Assembly: GCA_003693705.1 (NCBI GenBank)
Contig: RBZT01000508.1
Span: 1 to 62,608 of the forward strand
Reading direction: 5' to 3'
DNA: 62,608 nt
From: Polymyxa betae
Lineage: Eukaryota; Endomyxa; Phytomyxea; Plasmodiophorida; Plasmodiophoridae
Shown piece after piece: positions 46,501-58,016 of the stretch (position 1 is its first letter; each line of letters starts with the position of its first letter). The position numbers were made by a program, and so were the translations under genes. The notes under the pieces were generated by a model. It was not told the DNA's origin, did no database searches, and worked only from the letters and a program-made list of their open reading frames with translations.

Positions 46501-48793
46501 AAACACAATGAAAAATGATCCAATTTTATGAACGGTACCTGCCTGAAAGCATCACAATCATGCTTCAGAGCAATACCATCAACATGATGCGTCCAACGAG
46601 GGCCAAGAACGCTGCTGATTCGTTCAAGCCAAAGGTCCATGTTTCGCTCAATACCGCGGCTGTAGATACGTCAACACAGATTGAAATAGAATGAAGGAAG
46701 TCATACACCCAAAGCAGAATGCCAGTAATCGTAGGGACATTTCTTGCACGACACGACCTGGCCATCTTGCCGCTATAAAATCCAAGATCATAGCGTTCCT
46801 GCAGAGATTGCAGTGCTTGACGAGCACATGATAATAAGCATTCCTGATAAGGAACAAGAGCTGTTTGAATTTGGGGTCGAGCTAGAAGTCCTTTGAAACG
46901 AGAGCAAACAGCAAACATGACGTCAGTATCATTAGACGCCTTGTCCAGCTCTGAACGGATTCGCTGTTCCAGTTCCGATTCCAAATTTTCGATTCGTTTC
47001 GAGTACTGGGTTGCGCAAGTGGTATATGCAACTGATTCTAAATCGAGAACATTGACGCCGCGAAATGTCTGCAATGATGATTCCAAGTCAATGCAGTAAT
47101 CAGGGAATGTATCCCGTAAGATGGTCCACAAATCATGATGCGATTTGCGAAGAGTGTGGATCTCAGCCACGCGAACGTTGAATTCGGTTAAGTGTTTGTC
47201 GTCGTATTTAAGCGTGTCGCTAAGCGCCAGTAAGGTTTCACTTCGCTATAACAAAGGCTGAGAAATACGGACCAGCATATTGTTCTGTTACCTGCTGCCT
47301 TGAGCAAGATTGCAATCTGAATTCGCGAATATCGTCGCGAAATGAAGCTCCTTCGGCAAGCCACAGAGTTATGGCGCTCTGAACAGATGATGTCACAGCT
47401 TTAAAATTATCAAAAGAAAGATTGAATAGATGAGTCCCATCAGCCTACAAACAATTCAGAATCTTATCATTTCGTTGAGAAATACCGAACCAAAGTTTGC
47501 AATCGAGCAGCTGTATCCCGGCATAATGTCTGTATAAGTTGCAATGCTCGAGAAATCGGGTAGTCGATACGCTTCACCATCCGCAAATGTACGAATACCT
47601 TACTGATTGCATGGCATAAATCGCTGATATTAGTTGCATAGGTTAAAGTCTTGATCGGGAGCTCTTGTAAAAACTCACAGTAAGCTGCAAAACATTGTCA
47701 GCATGTAACAAATATATATACGATATTGAACATGCACGTTTTTTTGAAGAATAATTACGCGAGCTTATTCGTACCTGTAGTCTTAGCCTTCAAATCGCTG
47801 AATCCGGATTCATTGTGAAATCCCGTTACAACAAACAATCGACGTTTCTCTTGCAGTATTCCCAGCGTTAACTGGACAACATTTGACAGCAGCTGTTGAT
47901 GGATGAGTTCCACAGCAGTAGCTACTGATGCCCAAAAAGAAATCTCGTCTGCCACAGTTCCAAGGCGAGGATCCCGATCTAGCAAAGCAAACTCTTTAAA
48001 TTTCTGCCGCCACTGTGTCACTTTTTTCTGCAAAGCATTCAGGATACGGTCATCGTCGCCAACAGCGGAACAAATTTCTTGAAGAGTGGACTTAGGGCTG
48101 GAATGTAGGTAATTGCAAACCCATTCTGGAAGCTCAAGCGTCGTTGTGGGAATCTTGACGGTAACAGAAGTCCTATTTGTGTCAAATGTTAACATCAGCT
48201 GAAAAACACGATTGTAAACAGAGCAATGGTCAACCTGTTGAGGTCGGATTCTAATTCGGCTAACTTGGCTGAGAAATCAGTCAAGGAGGTGGCCTGATGC
48301 TTCATCAATATGATATGTGCCTTCAATTGATTCGCGATCGGGGTTTTAGACTGGATTGGATAAGCTGCGATCTGATATTGTAGGCCCTCCATGTTCTCTT
48401 CCAGAGGATCATTGTCGATCCGGTAAAAGGCGATGCGTTTATGATTGTCATCCTACACAGATATCTTTGAAAACGATTCCAGAAACCCATAAATTTATCG
48501 ACCGGTTCTGAGGCATTTTGAAACGGAATCGTAGCGGAAAGGGTAGGAATTCGACCTTCACAGGCCGGATGAACAGCAACGATCAGCAGCGACCCATTGC
48601 TGTGTGCTTTACTAAATGCATGGACAGCCGCAATGCTGTCTGGATTCCAGTTGGAAGGACCGACTTCTACGCCAGCGAAACATGATGTGAGACGAGATAG
48701 ATAGGAAATGATGGCATCATGATCCGTAGCCATCTTAAATGATGAGGGTACTGGATCCACAACGTTACCCAAAACAAAAAAGCCCGCCTGCAT
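31531..48793 (-). CDS. DYNC1H1: Cytoplasmic dynein 1 heavy chain
   Basis: One large gene with dozens of short introns, reading right to left. The tail includes [20 protein letters not shown] (family: VLGKGWENHVEGQKLK). The linker ends near 43330 with [16 protein letters not shown]. The motor has four P-loops: AAA1 GPAGTGKTET (42220-42140, split by an intron after GPAG) followed by FNCDENFD and [14 protein letters not shown]2 GDAGSGKST (about 40960-40985); AAA3 GPPGSGKSM (about 39620-39645); AAA4 GTSGAGKTLL (about 38210-38140, intron-split) with [16 protein letters not shown]. The microtubule-binding stalk tip is at 36650-36330 ([18 protein letters not shown]), flanked by coiled coil. The C-terminus [12 protein letters not shown]...RGVALIL matches dynein 1 rather than dynein 2 or axonemal types, as does AAA4. 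It drives minus-end transport on microtubules. The start at 48793 is the first Met of the exon. The upstream Met at 48855 is in another frame. Confidence 0.9.
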
Positions 48794-49409
48794 GGTCCAG
48801 GGGCTACACAGTCTTTACTCCTACAATATGAAGATTCATTCAACTGGAAACTCATCTCTATGTCAGCGCGCTTCTAGTAGCACTTTCAGCAATAGAGAAA
48901 TGAATATTGAGCTTAAGCATTAGTGTCCTAGGCTTTACACTGGACCGGAACATGATTTGATGCAAGCTTTAATTGGTTGCGTCGCATTAAGGCTAGACTA
49001 TGCAACTTGCGATCTAGCCTCCGCTTACAATACAATTCTGATCAATTTCTGATTTTGTTGGCTGAGAAGTGGCCAACCTGAATCAATGTTAGTAAGTCTC
49101 CAAGTGATTGTATTGTTATAATATCTACTCTAACTGTGCCCCACAGTTATACTGCGAATTCGATGACAGTGGTCATTCTCTTATCTGTATATAGTTCTTA
49201 TAAGTATAGCCCAATAGGAAACACATTCCTTCAATTCAAGCTTCATTGTTGACAAGGGGGTTGGGTCGTCCAACACAGAACCAATCGTTTAGTCAGTAGC
49301 TGCTACTAAACAAAATCGGAGCTAGACAGCTTATTGAATCCGCCAACATTTTTTCAGTGGCCGATTCATGATTGCTGTCTTTTATAAACCAAGTCACTGC
49401 TTGGATTGA
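48794..49409. promoter_or_regulatory. Divergent promoter region of dynein and the MLO fusion
   Basis: 616 bp, AT-rich in the middle, with no gene seen. Start codons diverge on both sides, so it should hold both promoters. Confidence 0.4.
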
Positions 49410-52346
49410 ATGATCCGAAGCTGTAAATGCAACAAACCATATCATAACCTACCAGTGACATCAGCATGCTCAAAATCTGTTTTCTGGGGATCCCAACATG
49501 CACTGAATCGTATATCGCAGTCCACTGACTCAGATACATCTTATGAAAGAGCAGTTGCTATGGGTGAAAAGGGATTGGTCGCGTGCCCAGTTCCAGTACA
49601 ACAGATCCAGCAGTTTCCTCCAATGGCGACATCAGCGGACAATGAAGGCTTCTTTGAAGGGACCAATCATCTGGAATTGATAGCAGTGTGCGTTCTAGTT
49701 GTCTCTGTTGCTCTTCACTCACTTCTACTCTACGTCCATAAAGTTAGTATAGTTTCATTGACGATGTTATGTGAGAACTTGTGCCATTGACAACTGCCCT
49801 AGATCACTCGAAGGCATCGCAATGTAGCACAAATGCTTGATCGAATGTTCCATGGTCGATATCTGGTTGCTGTTTGTTGGTCTTGCTGAATCCGAATCAG
49901 AGCTCATGATATTGGGTCTCATTAGCACGATCCTGTATTTCTGTGAAGCATCGAATCTGTTCTCTCACACTGAGCTTGAACGGATCCATCAAATTCATCT
50001 CACTGTAAATCATTACGAAATGCACATCGTGATGCGTTTAACGTTTGGTCAGCTATTCTTCACTGTGATTGGATGGGTATTTGCAAGTATCTTGCTATTG
50101 GCTACGAGTATCTAGTAAGTACCTCGCATTGTCAAGATATTATGTTTGATCATTTTCAGCATATCGTTCACTTGGAATAAATCAGAGCAGTCCATACCGC
50201 AGCAAAACAGACTACAGCAAGAACTCGATCAAATCAAAAGTGAGTTGGCTGAAACCAGGTTTTGGCTCCTTCCATTTCACTTGGCGAAATTGACCAGAAG
50301 GAACGAGGTTTGTACTACTTCATTGCCTTATCTACCTGCTATAACATATGATGTAGCTTGAGAATTTTGTCAACTACTCTGAGGTCCGCCAACAATTTAT
50401 CGATTCAAACCATTTGCCGAAAAATTACAATTTCGGATACTATCTCCGAAAGTGCAAACGGCATGTCTTTTTGACTTTGGGCGGGATTCACACATCTGCC
50501 TGGATTACGGTAACTGTTGATATTCGTAGAAATTAGGAGTGACTAATTGTATCTAGGTGGCATTTGTACTGTTGCTTGATATGATGTATCGAAATTATTT
50601 CGCATTACTGAGTAGCGTCCCGCAATTCGTGAAAGACTTTGAGTTCTATGCAAATGGAGCGCTGATGTTCGTGTCAAGCGTTGTCACAGCACTTTCACTG
50701 ATTGTTTTCTACAAATGTAAAAACATTCTAAAACATGTAAGAAACCGCCAAACCTGTAGTTGAATTAAGTTTTCCCCAGTTGCAAACATCCGAAATGATC
50801 AAATTCGATGCTCTAGCGAACAACTATATGATTCGGTCTAACTTTGATGATGCTCTGAACGACGATTTGGAGTTTGATGAAGACTCAGGTTAGTTCGCCC
50901 TGTTTACCGCTGTGAGAAAACTTCTTATATCTGTTGAAGGGCTCGCTGAAATGACAAGAAATGCTCGTGTTTACAGCCATGATAAATGGGTGCATGGAGA
51001 TGAGAACCGAAACGTTGTTCAAGGAGTTGCAATTGTTGTATCGGAATACAGATATGAATATCGACCCAACAAGCAGCAGGAACTGTATAGGCTTTGCAAC
51101 GAGCTGTGCTAAATTAGTGACATGTTGATTGTAGGTTCTGGTTCGGGTCTCACCTCGTCCTATTGCGTTTCATCCAGTCGATCTTGGCGATCATGATCAT
51201 CATATGCTCAATTATGGTAGCACACTACGTTGCAGGTGGAAACATCAGTTTCTGCATGATGACAACTGACAGCTTGCAATCAGGAGGAAAAGTGCTATAT
51301 AGTTGGACACCAGTCATTCTGACAATCATGTTCATATTGGTATTCGTGTCGATCGCCTCTGCAATTCCGCTTTATACAATAATTGTTCATGTTGGAGAGC
51401 TGGCAGTACGTTATTTCTAGCTTGCTATTTGGCATCTGTTCGAACGGTTTTTAGGATATCAAAACGGTTCGAGAAGCTGCCAGGAAAATTGAGCAACGCA
51501 GGCACACGGCCAGACAGGCGAAATTGACAGTTACTGCCCCGAAAGCAACCTGTAAGCTCCCAGTTTGTTTGCTACATATCACTAGGTCATGCGAATTTAC
51601 AAGTTGCCAATCGCATGGAAAGAATTCTGATCAGTTCATGGATGGAGTCCCTGATACAATGGCTAATCATTGCGAACCTTGTAGCAGTAGCCATACCCCT
51701 GGTGTTTTCAGAAAATCATTCTGTTCAAAATGCTGGTGATGTCATTACTTTGAGCATTACAGGTAGGCATCTAACCATTCGAGGTCTCTCGGTGCTAATC
51801 TCCCATGTGCTACTCAGTTTTCTTCCTCCTAGAAATTATTATCAGAGGAAGTATTTTGGGATTTTCGTATTTCTTTATTGATTGGTGGACCATTGTTGAT
51901 TGCGTCGTTGTGATTGTGTCGTTTTTGGCTGCGGTTATCCAGTTTTGGTATCCCATCGCCGATATAACGACCGTATTGCTGGGCATGCGTTTGCTTGAAA
52001 GTGGACGAGTCTGGAGGATAGGTCTGATGTCTTGATCACTTGTTAAGTGAGCTAACAATATGTTTCAGCCCGTAAAATCAAAAGGGCAAGGGCTGCGAAG
52101 CAATATCAACAGCAACATCACGATCCTTGGGATTACTCCAAAGATGATAACCCCATGCAACCTACCCAACCATCATACATTCCAGAAGATCATTCTGAAA
52201 AGTATTCATCCTCTGAAATTGATGAAGAGTATACTGATGCACCGAGAAGGGGTCAACGATCCTTAGTTAATGCATCAGAGGACGTCGGGTCAGTTGTTGT
52301 TAGTCTGAACCGAGGACAAGCATCTGAAATATTATCACAAATCTGA
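49410..52346 (+). CDS. MLO-family membrane protein fused to an Hv1-like voltage-sensor domain
   Basis: Thirteen exons with twelve GT-AG introns of 43-60 nt (after 49742, 49854, 50114, 50307, 50510, 50736, 50888, 51083, 51405, 51551, 51762 and 52021). They sum to 2343 coding bases in one frame: 780 residues. Residues about 80-540 look like MLO: first helix LELIAVCVLVVSVALHSLLL, ELMILGLISTILYF (family EELMLLGFISLLLT), NFGYYLRKCKRHVFLTLGG, ELFWFGSHLVLLRFIQSILA (FWFxRPRLxLFLIHFxLF), and SAIPLYTIIVHVGEL (SYxTLPLYALVTQMGS). A basic linker follows, then a four-helix voltage sensor (about 580-690): S1 SLIQWLIIANLVAVAIPLV, S2 VFFLLEIIIRG, S3 WWTIVDCVVVIVSF, and S4 with RVWRIARKIKRAR, the RxWRxxR pattern of Hv1. 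The Asp that gives Hv1 proton selectivity in S1 is Val here. The tail is acidic and Ser-rich. Plant MLOs act as Ca2+ channels. Voltage control here is inference. Confidence 0.85.
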
Positions 52347-52587
52347 GCTGATGCCACAATGCTTAGCCCTCGGCTCCTGCAGACTGCTTTCTGCTAGCAA
52401 ACTGTTCTATTTTAATGTTAATATATTCGTTGAACTTAATAACACATTTTCGTCGATTGAGGGAACAGTTTATTTTATTGAGAAGTTACAGCAGAACGAG
52501 GTGAAGAAAGTTGTGATAATCGGTGAGATGCGATTGTTGGGAAAGAAGTTGGGTTTGATGCGAACAGCACAGCATGGACGGAGCTTG

Positions 52588-52903
52588 TTAGCAGAACCGA
52601 GGCCAGAACGGCATATTCTGGAAGTACCATTTCTGCACGCGTCTCCAAAGTGGGTTTGATGTAGGTCCGAACGGGACCATGAAATGACGAAACCGAGTCC
52701 AGAACCGGTTCTGCTCTCGCTGGCGCTGAATTCATGATGAGAATATAACACATTGAGTGAATATGATGGCTTACATCCCTTCTAATTAGATTCTGTTGCA
52801 GCCCATGCAGAAGTCGTCTCGTTTGTCTGATAGATACCAATTGTTCTTGCCGACGTTGCCGACGACGTCGCCTTTGGTGTCTAATCTCACGTGAAGATTG
52901 CAT
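52588..52903 (-). CDS. Small basic hypothetical protein
   Basis: A first exon rich in Arg and Gln (RHQRRRRRQRRQEQLVS) is followed by a 49-nt GT-AG sequence matching the local intron size. If it is spliced, the protein continues as DRQREQNRFWTRFRHFM and ends after about 90 residues at 52588. If it is not spliced, the frame runs on to about 52475, giving 142 residues. The spliced form looks more uniform in composition. No family is recognised. Its 3' end faces the MLO fusion. Confidence 0.35.
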
Positions 52904-53255
52904 TGAACCAGCTTAAAGATGATGGAAATCAGAACGCAACGACGAAGATGTTGAATCAAAGACGGAAAGCCTTTTACAGGTGTGAAGAAAGACGCCGAGA
53001 TTCAGATCTGCACACGAGCATTGGGACGGAAATCTTGCAACCGACTCCAAATGGCTAAATATCAAATGTCAATGCCTGCTTAAAACGTGTCATATAATTG
53101 TTAAGAAGTTGGGAGTTGGTTAGTGTGATCATGACACTCGGGATTAATCTCATCCTCGCACATCGAACTCCATTATAGCATCATTTCTGACCCTGAACTT
53201 CCGAACCAGACATCCAATCGCTATTTGATTACAGACTCTAATCTCGACCTGCACA
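52904..53255. other. Intergenic, promoter side of two divergent genes
   Basis: 352 bp with no gene seen. It separates the small basic gene (minus) from the J-protein gene (plus). Confidence 0.4.
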
Positions 53256-53816
53256 ATGGCGATTCGTATATCGACCGTGGCCATGGTTGTCTTCCTGGCC
53301 TTAGCTGTGGGATTCTGTGCAGGCGGCAGGAAGTTCAAGACCTACTATGAGGTTCTAAACATCACGAGATCGGCGTCGACCAGGGATGTCAAGCTGGCGT
53401 ACTACAAAGTCTCGCGAATCAATCATCCAGATCGAAACAATAAGAGTAATGCTGATCGACGAATGGCTGAGGTGAATCGGGCCTATGAAGTCTTAAAGAA
53501 TGTTAACCAGAGAGCTGCCTACGATCTGTATTTGACCATGAATGGAAATGCTCACCATCCTGATTGGGATAAGAATGGAAGTTTCTCACAATGGCAGACC
53601 TTGATGAATATGTTGTATCTCAGCGATTATCATTGGTTCTGGCAGATCACCATCGTTCTGCTGCTGCTAGGAGTCGGATCCGCTCTTCTGGGCGCCGTTC
53701 TCACTCTAATCACACCCATTATGAAATTTGCCAGTTCTTGGACGTTCTGGATCATGCTTGGCATTTCCCTGTTTAACCAGGGATCGACATGGATGTATGG
53801 CGGCAAGAAGAAATAA
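53256..53816 (+). CDS. ER membrane J-domain protein
   Basis: A single-exon 186-residue protein. The signal peptide is TVAMVVFLALAVGFCAGG. The J domain runs over about residues 29-90, with YYEVLNITRSASTRDVKLAY and the essential HPD in INHPDRNNKS, then NRAYEVLKNVNQRAAYD. Two hydrophobic helices follow (about residues 125-175: ITIVLLLLGVGSALLGAVL and WTFWIMLGISLF), and the protein ends GGKKK. The layout resembles small ER-anchored Hsp40s whose lumenal J domain stimulates BiP. With a cleaved signal, the J domain would be lumenal. The lysine tail is not a strict KKxx signal. The stop codon overlaps AATAAA. Confidence 0.85.
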   Translation: MAIRISTVAMVVFLALAVGFCAGGRKFKTYYEVLNITRSASTRDVKLAYYKVSRINHPDRNNKSNADRRMAEVNRAYEVLKNVNQRAAYDLYLTMNGNAHHPDWDKNGSFSQWQTLMNMLYLSDYHWFWQITIVLLLLGVGSALLGAVLTLITPIMKFASSWTFWIMLGISLFNQGSTWMYGGKKK

Positions 53817-54045
53817 TAAACTCAACCCAGATGAATTAGATGCTTACAACAATTCACAATTAACTTGGTGAAAATTCGGAAAGTTTTTGTTGGGAGGTTG
53901 CACTGACAGGCAGTCAGTGGAGCGCAGCCCGTGTCTTCACTGGACATGTATCGTTGATATACACAAGGAGGATCCAGTTCGTTCTATGATATCACATCTG
54001 TAAGAGCACAGCTGCCTGAATCTATCATTTTCCTGCTCTGTCGCA

Positions 54046-56012
54046 ATGTCGACGTCGGCGTTGGCTCAGAGGACCCAAGAGAAGCTCATGGAGCGTATCA
54101 AGGCCCTCCGAAAACTCAAGGAAAATCGCAAGTGTTTCGAATGCTTGTCGAAGGTTCGGGCCCTGGCTGTTGAATCGGGCTCGGGATCTCATATGAAAAT
54201 TTTTTCAGAGCCCGTCGTGTGTAGATACGACACATAATACATTTGTTTGTATGACATGTGGTGGGATACTGAGGATGTTCAATTTCCGAGTGAAATCCAT
54301 CTCCATCTCGAGCTTTGCAGTTAGCGAAGTCGAAGCTCTAGAATCTGGGGGCAATAAAGTCGCTCGGAAAAAGTGGCTGGCTGGGTTCGATGGCGAGCAC
54401 CCGCCTTCGGGCAATACTGAACAAATCAAAGAGTTCATTCGTAAGAAATACGAAGAGAACGCCTGGGTGAACAGGTCGGGCAAAACCAAGAGAAAGAGCA
54501 GCAATAAGCCTGAACCTGAACCTTCTGAGCAAGATCAAACTGATGATGATGAAAATTCAGAGGTGATTTCCTGTTTCTTAACAGCTGACTTCCAATTCTG
54601 ATAATGTATTACAGGCTGCTCCAACTGCTCCGGTTGAACGAAGAAAGTCTGGCAGTAACCGACCCCAGACAAAGACACAGTCGGCAGCGCCGCCTGATCT
54701 TCTCGATCTTAATGCTATCTTCTCCTCCCAATCGGCTTCTACGGCACAGGCTCCGAATTTCGGCAGTTCGTTTCCATCACAGCCGAACATGCAGGAAGCC
54801 CAACATGCACAGCCTTTCTCTTCTCAGACGCGCTCTGATTGGGGTGGATTCACCAATCCCATGTTCCAAAATTCGTATAATCAGGCGCCGCAACAGATAG
54901 CCCAGCAACCCCCACAACAACTCGGACAATCGTTCCCGATGGATTCGTTTTTTGGTGCGGCACCTTCGGGCGGCGCCAACCAATATTCGAATGCAATGCC
55001 GCAGGCTGGATATCATCCGAATTCTTCTCCATTCGGAATGACTCCATCACAGCAGCCACAATCAACCCAAATGTCGCATTTTCAGGCAATGGGCCAGAAT
55101 ATGCCCATGCAGCAGCCGCAACAGCAGCAGGCTGATTCGAATATGTCCCGAATACCATTTCCGCAACAAATGGCTGGAGCGAATGGGTTTTCTCCCGCTC
55201 AATCGCAGCCAAAACTGCAGTCGCCATTTGTCCCTTCTGCTCAATCGAATTCCGACCCATTCGCCGATCTTTTGGCTACACAAACGATGGCACCGAATAT
55301 GTCCTCTCTACCATCCAATCGTGGCTCTGTTACTGGTGACGATCTCTTTGGAAACAGCAATCCGCCATACAATTCGCAACATCCGCCCCAACGAAACTCG
55401 TTAACGTCAGGGATCACATTCGGAAATGCAAACGTGGCATTGGGTGGGCAGCAGCAGCCTAAACGTAACTCCATTCCTTCAGATATTGTATTTGGTAATG
55501 CAAGTTTGGAGTTCGGGTCTCCTGATTCGTTTGATGCATCGAATCCGTTTGGGCCACCACCGCCTGTAAATTCAGCACCTGTACAGATGGGGTTCTATCA
55601 CAACCAGTCGCCCAATGTGAATTTCGGGATGGATCCACCCCCGGCCAACAACAGGGCGTATGCCCAACCTGCTGCAAATATGTCTCCATCCCCTTTTTAT
55701 TCGCAACCAGCATCGTCAGTCAATCAGCCCATCATGGCGAGTACGCAGCATTACTCGCAACCGATTCCGATGCACCAGCAGCAGCAGCAGCAGCAGCAGC
55801 CACAATTTGGGCAAGCGCAGGGATTCCCACAGGCGTTCGCTCCAAGGCCAATAGAACAATTTCCATTTAATAACATGCCTGCTCAACCTAATGTTCCGTC
55901 TTACAACATGCAGCAGGTGCCTACTACGAATACGGCCGTTCCAGATTTCTTCAGTAAGCAGCGACCTGTAGACTCTCTGGATACCGACCTAAATTCTAAT
56001 CCGTTCTTGTGA
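54046..56012 (+). CDS. ArfGAP of the AGFG type
   Basis: Three exons (54046-54153, 54209-54562, 54615-56012) give 619 residues. The ArfGAP zinc finger is exact, C-x2-C-x16-C-x2-C-x4-R: CFEC, then CMTCGGILR with the arginine finger, and FRVKSISISSF and IKEFIRKKYEENAW match AGFG1/2 better than other ArfGAPs. The intron at 54154-54208 splits the zinc finger. A Lys-rich and acidic linker follows, then a long Gln/Pro/Asn-rich disordered region with repeated FGNA units, a Gln run (CAG repeats near 55780) and NPF motifs (SNPFGPPPPV and the terminal SNPFL) that bind EH domains. AGFG proteins work in clathrin-mediated cargo sorting. The product is probably cytosolic and endocytic. Confidence 0.88.
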
Positions 56013-56141
56013 TACATAAATATTGTTCAATATTCGCTAATTGTATACTGTAGGTCAATACAATGCTCTTCATGATTATGGATATCACAGTTCAGGTAAT
56101 GGTTTATTCCCATCCATCAGTTAACAAGCCTTAAAAGAAGA

Positions 56142-56774
56142 TTATCCCACCGATTGATCAATTGATAACACATCTTCTGATACCTTTGGTGACGATTGCT
56201 CGACCCGGATGATCTTCCCGGCCTGTTCTGTCCCATTCAGGGCCCGAATCGCTTTGTTCATACTGGGCTCCGACCCGAACGTCACGAACCCGAACCCTCG
56301 CGACTGTCCCGACGAGTGATCGGTTATGATGCGAGCGTGCAGGACATTGGCGAACGGCTCGAACCAGGACGCCAACGTCGATGCCGATATGCAGCAATCG
56401 AGGTTGCCGACGAACACATCATATTCGTTGTGACCAAATCTGGGCCAGATGCTCACATACTTGGTGACGGGTGGCTTCCGTATCATGAAATCGCCATTCT
56501 CGGGACCTTTGTCGGGGCGCGGCTTGTTCATGTGTTCATCGTCGAGTGCGGGTGATGATGATGGGTGTGGCAATACCGGATCTGGAACACGATGTATACT
56601 GCGAGGACGTTTAATTACCTTTCTTGAGCTGGACCTAGACAGGGCGTTCTCCCAGAGTTGTTGATCAGCATCGGGTAGAGTGCATAACGGTCCAAGATTC
56701 TGTACCAAATTGTTGCCGTCATTTTTGTCGCTCATGAGATTCCGGTCGGTTAACAATCTCGCCGATTGCCACAA
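56142..56774 (-). CDS. Single-RRM RNA-binding protein
   Basis: A single-exon 210-residue protein. The N-terminal half is charged and disordered. The RRM occupies about residues 115-195: RNP2 is VFVGNL, followed by SASTLASWFEPFANVLHARI, and RNP1 is RGFGFVTF, with NGTEQAGKIIRVEQS at the end. No second RRM, RGG box or other domain is visible. The target is unknown. It converges with the AGFG gene (130 bp between stops) and diverges from the first DHHC gene. Confidence 0.85.
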   Translation of the reverse strand: MWQSARLLTDRNLMSDKNDGNNLVQNLGPLCTLPDADQQLWENALSRSSSRKVIKRPRSIHRVPDPVLPHPSSSPALDDEHMNKPRPDKGPENGDFMIRKPPVTKYVSIWPRFGHNEYDVFVGNLDCCISASTLASWFEPFANVLHARIITDHSSGQSRGFGFVTFGSEPSMNKAIRALNGTEQAGKIIRVEQSSPKVSEDVLSIDQSVG

Positions 56775-57105
56775 TGATCATGGTTGAGGTTCATGTCGTT
56801 TTACCCATTCAGCCACAGCTTCGGATCGGCGATTCAGTCGGAGCATTGACGGGTTCCGACTCCGTTCATCGCTGTTGATGCTCGTAGTGGACGATTTACA
56901 TGATCGGTTCAGGTATGTTTTAGTCTTCATGATTATGTCTGTTATCACCATTACTACATAGCCGGTCTTTCAAAATCTGATCAATCATTGTATAGCCAAC
57001 GTTTTATGGAAAGCGCTGGGCAATCTGGCCCGTTTTATGATAAAGGCCGTTTTAGGCTAATTTGTTGAATAAAGGTTGACCGATTGCGATTCATAATGAC
57101 GATTA
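56775..57105. promoter_or_regulatory. Divergent promoter region, RRM and DHHC genes
   Basis: 331 bp between two start codons. AT-rich, without an obvious shared motif. Confidence 0.4.
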
Positions 57106-57879
57106 ATGCTGAGCTTCGTAGGCAATAATCCGGTCGCATTCCATGGGTCGTTCTTCTTCCCATCCCGATACATTGTGGCTGTTGTGACCTTTCTGATTAT
57201 GGCTGCATTACAGATGACATTCATTATCATTATCTGTACAGCAGTTGGGATATGGTCTATAATCATATGCAGCGTCTTCCTTGCTCTTGCCTCTTTAACA
57301 TTCATCATGTCATCGTGCTGTGATCCAGGAATAGTACAACGTCGTACACAGCAGATCGACCTGGCCAGCACATCATTCCTCAAATTCTGTGCGGTCTGTC
57401 AGATCTGGCGTCCGCCTCGATGTAAACATTGTCGTCAATGTGACAATTGCGTCGAGGATTTCGATCATCATTGTTTCTATCTGGGCAATTGTATCGGGCG
57501 ACGAAACCGTCGTTGTTTCGTCCTGTTTCTGCTTCTGACCGCCTTGATGCTGTTCCTAAATACGATAACAGGCGCCATATACGAAGCGTTCACATATTTT
57601 TTACTTTTAGATATAGAACCGATGAAACCGAGTATTGGGGACATATTCTATCGACATCGATCAGGTGCAGCATTGGTTATAGTTGCCGCCATCTTCTGGA
57701 TTATACTCTCATATCTGTTGATCTGGAATCTGATTGTAATTGGTAGAGGTCAGACCATGGTTGAATATATTAAAGGTACATACAGGACTACGCCCAATCC
57801 CTATGATCGTGGTCTCATTCAAAACTTTTGGCTCTTCTTTACCGATCCAATCCCAGAGAGTCAAGTCTACAACACATAA
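57106..57879 (+). CDS. DHHC palmitoyltransferase
   Basis: A single-exon 257-residue protein with four predicted membrane helices. The cysteine-rich domain between helices 2 and 3 (about residues 90-135) has the zinc ligands in FCAVCQIWRPPRCKHC and CRQCDNCVEDFDHHC, then LGNCIGRRNRR. The catalytic DHHC is intact. The usual PWVNN after it is FYLGN here. The C-terminal TTPNPYDRGLIQNF resembles the TTxE and aromatic motifs of the family (TTxP here). It S-acylates membrane proteins at the Golgi or another membrane. The next gene is a tandem paralogue with a broken active site. Confidence 0.9.
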   Translation: MLSFVGNNPVAFHGSFFFPSRYIVAVVTFLIMAALQMTFIIIICTAVGIWSIIICSVFLALASLTFIMSSCCDPGIVQRRTQQIDLASTSFLKFCAVCQIWRPPRCKHCRQCDNCVEDFDHHCFYLGNCIGRRNRRCFVLFLLLTALMLFLNTITGAIYEAFTYFLLLDIEPMKPSIGDIFYRHRSGAALVIVAAIFWIILSYLLIWNLIVIGRGQTMVEYIKGTYRTTPNPYDRGLIQNFWLFFTDPIPESQVYNT

Positions 57880-58016
57880 ACCGACCAATGATTATTATCA
57901 CAAAAATATCTCTTCTAATTGATAGCAAGCAGAAAATGTGGAAGTTTGGAATGGGTTGAGTCCGACTTCCTTCAAATATTATGGATCGGCCAATACAATA
58001 GATAATTACCGACCTC

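Noticed and set aside
31531-48793. Dynein 2 or axonemal dynein as identity of the large gene
   Set aside because: AAA4 ([22 protein letters not shown]), the stalk tip and the C-terminal [12 protein letters not shown] fit cytoplasmic dynein 1 better. The dynein 2 AAA4 has a different pattern.
50912-51112. Separate 66-codon protein inside the MLO fusion gene
   Set aside because: The same sequence, spliced at 50939 and 51083, gives an exon in frame with both neighbours. The leftover codons fall inside introns.
49410-52346. Polycystin or TRP-type channel as identity of the membrane gene
   Set aside because: Helix-loop blocks match MLO in order, and the C-terminal four-helix module has no pore helices after S4.
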